A DNA stretch of 64,000 nt from Lepisosteus oculatus (lineage: Eukaryota; Chordata; Actinopteri; Semionotiformes; Lepisosteidae): positions 6,319,001 through 6,383,000 of the forward strand of contig NC_090703.1 of assembly GCF_040954835.1 (NCBI RefSeq), given 5' to 3'. The translations under genes were made by a program, and so were the position numbers. Positions 62,001 to 64,000 of this stretch are shown piece by piece (positions within the stretch are counted from its first letter, which is position 1; each line of letters begins with the position of its first letter). The notes under the pieces are model-generated. The model saw only the letters and a list, made by a program, of their open reading frames with translations. It made no database searches and had not been told where the DNA came from.

Positions 62001-63199
62001 AACAAAGCCAGGTTTGAGGAAGAGGAGGACGAAAGCAGGTAACTGCTCCACGCACCCCTCCTGATCCTTATTAAAGCTGTTGCTTATGATCTTTATGATG
62101 GTATGACATCGCGCACACAGACATCTAGAATCGAGTTCTGGTGCCATTCGCAATGGAAATGCAACCCGGTGCATCAGTGGATCACACAAGCCTTTGCCAG
62201 TTTTACAGGTGATAATATAGTAGAGGGAAAGTTAAAAGCAACGTCAAAAAATGTCAAAAATAGGAAAAGTCAAAAGCAATGATGTACGTTATGTTCCCAG
62301 CCTCCTTATCAGAGCAACCCAAGCACAAGGCCGCATTCATAAATCACTGAACATCACGCCGGGTTTACAGCAGTTTTCTGGAAGTCAAGTGGTGAGTATT
62401 TATAGACTTGTGTTGTAAATGAACTTGATCGGAACATGGTTTCCCAGTGAGCGTCCTTACCGGTGAGCGTGGATGAGGGCGTTAAAGGCTAGGCCGTCTC
62501 TCCAGCTGCCCGAGAAGTCCCGCACGTCGACACTGGGGTACCCCGCTGTCCTGCGCTGGCACCAGATGAGCAGGGCCTCCTTGGCAGAGCGGCGGGCCGC
62601 ACTGGCACCAAACTCATCCTAAAAACAGCAGGCGCCAGCCATCAGGTCCCTCCCAAGCCTGGTTTCACTTTTCATTACATCTCCCCTCCATGGAAACTGT
62701 GAGGACCTCTTTTTCATATAGTATTCAGCACGTTCTCACACTATCTACAAATCTGCCAGAAACACTTATAAAATGAGCCAGGTCATATGTCCTTATTTTT
62801 TACATGAGTAGTATCCACAACAAATTCTGTACAGTGGTAGATAAAGTGAAATTATTCTATTGTCATCCCATTTAAGCCATTGTATTTTTTTCTTTTTGCA
62901 GTGTTCTTACAGTTACTGCTCGCAGTTAATGGACATATAGTAACTAGGGCAGTCTCATACCACATAGGTATATAGGTATAAAGGTGTTGTATATAGGTAC
63001 TGTATATAGATACATGAGCAGTATTTCTCTTGCAGCACTCATGGTGGTGATGTGAGTACTCTACTCTTTCTCCTCTCACTACCTCTTCTAGGGTGATTGT
63101 AGCAATCTGGAAACGCAGGATGATGATCCAGATCAATCCAAGTATCAGTGTCCGGTCCCCATCAACGATATTCTCTGGGCCAATCAGATCTACTTTAAT
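14549..63199 (-). CDS. SPTBN5: Beta-heavy / beta-V spectrin (SPTBN5), 5'-partial giant gene, at least 68 exons
   Basis: Giant beta-spectrin that pairs with alpha-spectrin and links actin to apical or specialised membranes. Sixty-eight minus-strand exons from 63199 down to the TGA at 14551-14549 join in one uninterrupted frame of 3,972 codons plus stop; two further phase-compatible tail exons would raise this to 4,037. The first exons (start of CH1) lie beyond the window. Order: CH1 end, CH2, first repeats, SH3 insert, remaining repeats of an approximately 30-repeat rod, partial repeat, proline-rich exon, PH domain, basic tail. It follows the human SPTBN5 protein as I remember it almost exon by exon through the rod, and matches its convergent neighbour. 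It is longer than human SPTBN5 (about 3,674 residues) and close to fly beta-heavy spectrin. Exon coordinates are in the segment entries below. Introns not described hold nothing I recognise. Confidence 0.95.
15415..15501 (-). CDS. SPTBN5: Candidate extra tail exon of SPTBN5 (66b)
   Basis: An acceptor ending tttgttgcag and a donor AGCAG|gtcagc enclose 87 nt whose phases match both neighbours (two bases in, one base out). It encodes [16 protein letters not shown], then [13 protein letters not shown], joining in frame to GEEKGSSDG of the next exon. Composition resembles the flanking tail exons. Confidence 0.6.
15862..16010 (-). CDS. SPTBN5: SPTBN5 exon 66: post-PH tail
   Basis: This 149-nt exon starts after a gcctgatag acceptor and encodes [20 protein letters not shown] and a Thr/Pro-rich stretch ending PPFQEPLGT, then a gtaggc donor. 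Phases on both sides fit exons 65 or 65b and 66b or 67. It is low-complexity tail of no recognised fold. Confidence 0.8.
16432..16539 (-). CDS. SPTBN5: Candidate extra tail exon of SPTBN5 (65b)
   Basis: An acceptor ending cccctgcag and a donor CCCCG|gtatga bracket 108 nt that start and end in exactly the phases needed between exon 65 (two bases carried over) and exon 66. It encodes a Pro/Arg-rich piece ending [13 protein letters not shown], running straight into RTPSFKMK of exon 66. Phase fit and splice sites support it; it may be a constitutive or an alternative exon. Confidence 0.55.
17264..17312. repeat. Short fragment of the foldback repeat family
   Basis: It shares gaacaagtaataggtttatt with the copies at 21013 and 47466, then runs directly into cagctacccaccc, the reverse complement of that family's outer end (gtgggtagctg). 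It may be a deletion derivative or a small foldback. Confidence 0.45.
17743..19680 (-). CDS. SPTBN5: SPTBN5 exons 62-65: pleckstrin-homology (PH) domain
   Basis: Exons 19609-19680, 19209-19295, 19006-19097 and 17743-17919. They read [17 protein letters not shown], then [18 protein letters not shown], then [15 protein letters not shown], and [27 protein letters not shown]. This is the beta-spectrin PH pattern of an N-terminal G.L..K strand, a lysine-rich loop before the FRL strand, and a C-terminal helix with the invariant Trp (CWVERL). It is predicted to bind phosphoinositides at the membrane. After the PH helix, exon 65 runs on into a Ser/Gly-rich tail. Confidence 0.92.
17920..19005. other. 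Intron within the PH-domain region of SPTBN5
   Basis: This intron separates exons 64 and 65 and holds no recognisable exon or named repeat; a stretch near 18060-18480 has the look of old, degraded repeat sequence. Confidence 0.4.
19909..20541 (-). CDS. SPTBN5: SPTBN5 exon 61: 211-residue proline-rich segment with SH3-ligand motifs
   Basis: A single 633-nt exon, phase 0 at both ends, begins [15 protein letters not shown] as the helical end of the rod and then becomes Pro/Ser-rich and presumably disordered. It has several class II SH3-ligand cores (PxxPx[KR]): [27 protein letters not shown] and [10 protein letters not shown]. It ends VKAPQSE at a clean GAG|gtgaga donor. The human protein, as I recall it, has a shorter and less proline-rich linker here. 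The exon lies in the G+C-richest part of the window, which also generates long meaningless frames on the other strand. Confidence 0.88.
20815..20990 (-). repeat. Possible tRNA-related dispersed repeat, degraded
   Basis: On the minus strand a B-box-like gggttcatatccca follows an ordered low-copy-looking body. It resembles degraded tRNA-derived SINE heads but has no convincing A box. Confidence 0.25.
21013..21212. repeat. Foldback (long inverted) repeat, dispersed family copy 1
   Basis: The arms at about 21072-21137 and 21149-21211 are imperfect reverse complements (ttccatgctgaaaagagaag… against …ctcttttcagcatggaa, both containing gaaggctccacag and its complement) with a spacer of about 11 bp. 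An outer segment (caggttgggagctgtgtcag…) extends the left side only. The same unit occurs as a single arm at 47466-47600. It lies in the intron between exons 60 and 61 of SPTBN5. Confidence 0.75.
21361..28462 (-). CDS. SPTBN5: SPTBN5 last rod exons 50-60, ending in the partial tetramerisation repeat
   Basis: Exons 28206-28462, 27580-27766, 27005-27217, 26544-26740, 25464-25668, 24955-25131, 24161-24316, 23038-23255, 22432-22621, 21816-21992 and 21361-21468. The last two read [18 protein letters not shown]… and [20 protein letters not shown], a repeat that lacks its third helix. In beta spectrins this incomplete repeat pairs with the lone N-terminal helix of alpha spectrin to form the tetramer. 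The run of GC-rich exons (for example 21816-21992) is more G+C-rich than the introns around it. Confidence 0.92.
24545..24640 (-). repeat. Tail fragment of the 5S-SINE family
   Basis: The segment taataataaccattattttg followed by tatagtgtatttcatggc resembles the 3' tail segment of the copies at 29180 and 61190 (tatagtgcatttcat…aaagga). Only the tail is recognisable. Confidence 0.45.
26340..26470 (+). repeat. Dispersed repeat, family with ccatttcttgaaagaaa core, copy 1
   Basis: It reads tgatccaagattcccaccca, then accatttcttgaaagaaatc, and then caacaacatgtgtgtgtagc…ttgttcctcactcccac. Two other copies share the core, at 46715 and 53760. The family is common in fish genomes in my recollection, but I cannot name it. 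Confidence 0.55.
27550..27563. repeat. Poly-C tract beside a splice donor
   Basis: A run of 14 C (14 G on the transcribed strand) lies about 16 nt inside the intron after SPTBN5 exon 27580-27766. Intronic G runs near donors often act as splicing enhancers; length polymorphism is likely. Confidence 0.8.
29180..29705 (-). mobile_element. 5S-rRNA-derived SINE (SINE3-like), full-length copy
   Basis: Read on the minus strand, the head (about 29690-29605) resembles the internal promoter part of 5S rRNA: gaatctgagcaagcctgggc followed by ctggtcagtgctgggagaac aligns with the 5S segment ending in …CCTGGTTAGTACTTGGATGGGAGACC. A shared body (containing the complement of ctgggatttttaatgacca) leads to a 3' tail with tatataaatg and a TA-rich end. 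Four other copies of the family occur in the window. Assignment to the SINE3 class is by recollection of that family's structure. Confidence 0.65.
29877..34530 (-). CDS. SPTBN5: SPTBN5 rod exons 42-49
   Basis: Exons 34409-34530, 34083-34245, 33576-33764, 32107-32184, 31646-31818, 31436-31526, 30754-30900 and 29877-30014. They encode typical repeats ([74 protein letters not shown]). A 78-nt exon (32107-32184) is the smallest of this stretch and is flanked by consensus splice sites. Confidence 0.92.
32080..32097. repeat. (AAC)n microsatellite
   Basis: A short run of aac trinucleotides lies just inside the intron next to exon 32107-32184. It is ordinary simple sequence. Confidence 0.7.
32296..32530 (+). 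mobile_element. tRNA-derived SINE
   Basis: The head has an A-box-like tagcatagtaggtaag (about 32308-32323) and a B box ggttcaagtcc (32354-32364), spaced as in RNA polymerase III tRNA promoters. The roughly 170 bp after it, with tccagccagctgcataagca, would be the SINE body. It lies in the intron between SPTBN5 exons 44 and 45. Confidence 0.65.
34578..35078 (+). mobile_element. Fish SINE of the type ending in ...aatggatggat
   Basis: The head agtggcctcatagctaatgc…gagttcaattctc has degenerate A and B boxes. The downstream half (gggtgctccagtttcttccc…ttaggttaact…aattgtcccagagtgtgtg…gtaagtggtttt…aatggatggat) follows the very common fish element that ends in a 'gataagcggtt…aaaatggatggat' motif. It is diverged and apparently interrupted near 34640-34840. 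It lies in the intron between SPTBN5 exons 41 and 42. Confidence 0.65.
35684..40937 (-). CDS. SPTBN5: SPTBN5 rod exons 32-41
   Basis: Exons 40734-40937, 39696-39845, 39173-39277, 38766-38957, 38363-38518, 37797-37988, 37154-37249, 36606-36724, 36212-36326 and 35684-35797. Landmarks include [49 protein letters not shown] and [20 protein letters not shown], which closely track the same part of human SPTBN5 as I recall it. The donor after 38363 (AAG|gttggc) is weak, yet the next exon continues in phase with the expected sequence. Confidence 0.92.
41540..46633 (-). CDS. SPTBN5: SPTBN5 rod exons 23-31
   Basis: Exons 46447-46633, 45851-46051, 45407-45523, 44702-44868, 44356-44488, 43474-43610, 42765-42879, 42215-42325 and 41540-41719. 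They read repeats such as [42 protein letters not shown] and [21 protein letters not shown]. The donor of exon 44356-44488 is only ten bases from a solo LTR insertion (see the mobile element entry) but is intact (CAG|gtgag). Confidence 0.92.
44017..44345 (+). mobile_element. Solo LTR (329 bp) with 5-bp target duplication
   Basis: The element starts TGTCACG and ends CGTGACA, a 7-bp perfect terminal inverted repeat with TG…CA ends. It is flanked by direct repeats ATTGC (44012-44016 and 44346-44350). A TATA-like ctatatattt sits at 44109-44118, supporting plus orientation. There is no internal coding region, so this is the product of LTR-LTR recombination or a similar remnant. It lies in the SPTBN5 intron directly after exon 44356-44488, ten bases from the splice donor. 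A non-autonomous DNA transposon with 5-bp duplication is the alternative reading. Confidence 0.75.
44937..45405 (+). mobile_element. 5S-SINE family copy, plus orientation, head truncated
   Basis: This copy runs from the conserved body (ggggtgttccccctgtggtc…gaggggatccccacgacctg) into the diagnostic tail tgtaaagcgctttgagtgga…aaaagcgctatag…attattattatta. Its body is the reverse complement of the copies at 55335, 61190 and 29180. The tail ends almost at the acceptor-side neighbour, two bases from exon 45407-45523. Confidence 0.65.
46715..46800 (+). repeat. Dispersed repeat, ccatttcttgaaagaaa family, copy 2
   Basis: It reads gatcccatccagccatttct…tgaaagaaaccaggttagcg…ccttccacaacatagcac, matching copy 1 at 26340. 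It abuts the hexanucleotide array that follows. Confidence 0.55.
46832..47142. repeat. Degenerate hexanucleotide tandem array (TCTGCA-type), about 310 bp
   Basis: Tandem six-base units of the form TCTGYR/TCTGNA (tctgca, tctgta, tctgcg, tctgtg) fill most of the intron between exons 22 and 23 of SPTBN5. Because the unit is a multiple of three, all frames stay open and spurious Gln/Thr- or Cys/Ile-rich frames arise on both strands. Sub-blocks about 65 bp long repeat, suggesting higher-order duplication. Confidence 0.9.
47466..47600. repeat. Foldback repeat family, copy 2 (single arm)
   Basis: It shares with copy 1 at 21013: gtgggtagctgcgtcagcat, aacaagtaataggtttattc, and gtggagccttcttcaggtgt. 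It lacks the second inverted arm. It is in the same SPTBN5 intron as the hexanucleotide array. Confidence 0.7.
47780..53223 (-). CDS. SPTBN5: SPTBN5 rod exons 13-22
   Basis: Exons 53071-53223, 52510-52640, 51934-52185, 51518-51805, 50679-50919, 49877-50016, 49625-49724, 48943-49113, 48366-48530 and 47780-48006. All joints keep phase. Repeat landmarks include [66 protein letters not shown] and [15 protein letters not shown] helix C segments. The junction between 51934 and 51805 splits an ATG codon and is recognised by phase (AT|G). Predicted structure is alpha-helical triple bundles; function is as a flexible spacer and dimer with alpha spectrin. Confidence 0.92.
48045..48150. repeat. Diverged possible third copy of the foldback repeat family
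   Basis: The order of motifs (ggggagctgtgtccgcg…agcgtgcgc…attccatgatgga…agaaacatttggctgctgag) parallels copies 1 and 2, but many positions differ. Confidence 0.35.
48755..48838. repeat. (CA)n / (CGCA)n microsatellite
   Basis: A CA dinucleotide run, a block of cgca tetramers and further CA/CT runs lie in the intron between SPTBN5 exons 20 and 21. It gives meaningless His/Thr- and Cys/Val-rich frames. Confidence 0.95.
53408..54334 (-). CDS. SPTBN5: SPTBN5 exons for the SH3 domain and its flanking low-complexity linkers
   Basis: Exons 54154-54334, 53892-54028 and 53408-53617. The insert opens with a polar, acidic linker, then reads AKIRFKYRG at the end of the first exon and [35 protein letters not shown] and FYITEL in the second. 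This matches an SH3 fold: the RT-loop region, the L.RGE..EVL strand, the conserved Trp in NW, and the VP..YI end. The second aromatic of the usual WW pair is Leu, and the ALYDY motif is altered to IRFKYRG, so ligand specificity may differ. The third exon is a basic/Ser-rich linker ([11 protein letters not shown]) returning to the rod. Fly beta-heavy spectrin has an SH3 at about this rod position. Confidence 0.85.
53760..53815 (+). repeat. Dispersed repeat, ccatttcttgaaagaaa family, copy 3 (fragment)
   Basis: It reads ctaattgatccaagaataac then cagccatttcttgaaagaca, a fragment of the family at 26340 and 46715. Confidence 0.5.
55092..59169 (-). CDS. SPTBN5: SPTBN5 exons for the first spectrin repeats
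   Basis: Exons 58535-59169, 57897-58035, 57282-57505, 56688-56841, 56154-56354 and 55092-55298. The large 635-nt exon holds the linker after CH2 and the first repeat ([15 protein letters not shown]…), the region that in beta spectrins nucleates side-by-side pairing with alpha spectrin. Later exons show the usual repeat landmarks: a helix A tryptophan ([19 protein letters not shown]), GRDLSQI or [11 protein letters not shown] between helices, and heptad-patterned helices B and C. Exon ends do not follow repeat ends, as is normal for spectrins. Confidence 0.93.
55335..55690 (-). mobile_element. 5S-SINE family copy, minus orientation
   Basis: In plus-strand reading it begins with the tail complement (atagcgcttttctggtgggg…caaagtgctttacaggtcat) and continues to ctgggatttttaatgaccac followed by agagagtcaggacc. 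It matches the reverse complement of the copy at 44937. The 5S-like head is missing or unrecognisable. It lies in the intron after the first rod exons. Confidence 0.65.
59685..59786 (-). CDS. SPTBN5: Possible alternative first exon of SPTBN5 within intron 3
   Basis: A 102-nt frame starts ATGATG and reads [20 protein letters not shown] and onward to a GGCAGG|gtgggt donor in phase 0, matching the phase-0 start of exon 59169-58535. If used it would give an isoform without the actin-binding CH domains. The protein has no recognisable homology, so chance is quite possible. Confidence 0.2.
61190..61655 (-). mobile_element. 5S-SINE family copy with recognisable 5S-like head
   Basis: On the minus strand, about 61650-61590 reads caggagctgtgcaagggcgt then gcttgttcagcactgtgata then ggagaccgcc, matching the 5S rRNA segment …AAGCAGGG…CCTGGTTAGTACTTGGATGGGAGACCGCC. 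The body and the tail (plus strand: taataataattatctatcac then acagtgcatttcac) follow. It lies in intron 3 of SPTBN5. Confidence 0.6.
61752..63199 (-). CDS. SPTBN5: SPTBN5 exons encoding the end of CH1 and all of CH2 (actin-binding domain)
   Basis: Exons 63083-63199, 62461-62618 and 61752-61980. The first carries the end of CH1, with the hallmark [22 protein letters not shown]. The next two carry CH2: [43 protein letters not shown], and the closing [14 protein letters not shown]. Together they form the distal part of the tandem calponin-homology actin-binding domain. The upstream CH1 exons (the KWIN- and DLRDG-type segments) are not found in 63200-64000 and must lie beyond the window edge. Confidence 0.94.
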
Positions 63200-64000
63200 C
63201 TGGGGAGAGCAGAGGGACCCGGGTTAGAGACAGCACTCGGCTGAGATTCTGCACCACGGAGACACCAGCACGAGGCCTTGGAGTGCGAGAGAGCAGGCAC
63301 GGGTCACCAAGACATTTCAATGTCCTGGCTTCAGCGAAACTGAATGACTGAAGACCAATGTGTGACAGATTACAGTTCAAAGTTGCTTCATGATGGAATT
63401 AATTTAATGTTCTTTGGAAAGGGTGGAGCTATGCAAGTGTAAAATCAGGCTTTTGCACAGTCTATCTGCTAATTGTACTGATTTTATGCATTTTAACTTG
63501 AAACTTCTTAGGAAAATAGAATCATTCAGAAATAGAGAGTTCTCTCGGTCCATATGATGAATTGGTGCTAAATTTTAATAACCTGTAAGTGTTATACTTA
63601 AGGATATTCAAGTGACAAGTCTAAAAAATTTTAGAGAGGGGTTAGCAACAATTTATAAAGTTAAAAATGCCCATTGTGTTTGCCTTTAACCTATTTTTAA
63701 TCAGGACCACAGCTTAGGCGGAGGAGCTCAGTACCCCTGATGTGATTTTTACCATTTTAATGTAATTAGTTCATCTTCTGGCATGGTGTGAAAGTGCAAC
63801 TCTTAAGCGGGGTTTGCGAAAGAAAAAATAAACGTAAATAGAAGGCTGTTTGCTAGTTGCTTTTATACAATCCCGCATAATGTCTCTGTAGACACAAGTT
63901 CCATCACCACTGTGTACACCCACATTAATCTGATTTTACCAAGAGCAGCACAGTTACGGTTGTGGTCAAGATGACGGCTATTCATTGTTCCAGAATAAAC
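63200..64000. other. SPTBN5 intron upstream of the CH1 exon; no exon found
   Basis: I looked on the minus strand for the preceding CH1 exons (leucine-rich L.DG..LL..LE pattern) and found none. The sequence is AT-rich intron up to the window edge. Confidence 0.55.

Noticed and set aside
1..64000. CRISPR array, bacterial operon or phage-like system
   Set aside because: No spaced direct repeats and no intronless gene clusters; the window is spliced vertebrate DNA.

Overview
The window is vertebrate nuclear DNA, almost certainly from a ray-finned fish. The evidence is split genes with canonical GT/AG introns, two recognisable vertebrate gene families, and intron repeats of types common in fish genomes (a 5S-rRNA-derived SINE family, tRNA-headed SINEs, a foldback repeat and a solo LTR). 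I cannot name the species.

Layout. (1) 1-1012: upstream sequence with no recognised exon. (2) 1013-12845, plus strand: a complete group IV cytosolic phospholipase A2 gene. I spliced 20 exons into one open frame of 833 codons plus stop, with an N-terminal C2 domain and an intact patatin-like catalytic core (GGG..R, GVSGS, VDSG). (3) 12846-14548: convergent 3' intergenic space with overlapping polyadenylation hexamers for the two genes. (4) 14549-63199, minus strand: the giant beta-heavy/beta-V spectrin gene (SPTBN5). I spliced 68 exons without a single frame break (3,972 codons plus stop), plus two further phase-compatible tail exons that would give 4,037 residues. The first exons, encoding the start of the first calponin-homology domain, lie beyond base 64000. 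(5) 63200-64000: intron.

The spectrin reads, from N to C terminus: actin-binding CH domains, the first spectrin repeats, an SH3 domain in a low-complexity insert, the remaining repeats of an approximately 30-repeat rod, a partial tetramerisation repeat, a 211-residue proline-rich exon with several SH3-ligand motifs, a PH domain, and a basic tail ending [10 protein letters not shown].

The tail-to-tail arrangement of a PLA2G4 gene and SPTBN5 matches what I know of human chromosome 15q15 (JMJD7-PLA2G4B facing SPTBN5). This supports a PLA2G4B-position orthologue and shows an old linkage. The proteins have no obvious shared pathway beyond acting at membranes: C2/PLA2 binds and hydrolyses phospholipid, and beta-V spectrin crosslinks actin to membrane.

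No bacterial-type operons, CRISPR arrays or novel gene system are visible. The most interesting points are the SH3 domain together with C-terminal SH3-ligand motifs in one spectrin, the extended alternatively spliceable tail, a 24-nt microexon in the phospholipase, a shared poly(A) hexamer block, and several datable repeat insertions, one a solo LTR immediately beside a splice donor.
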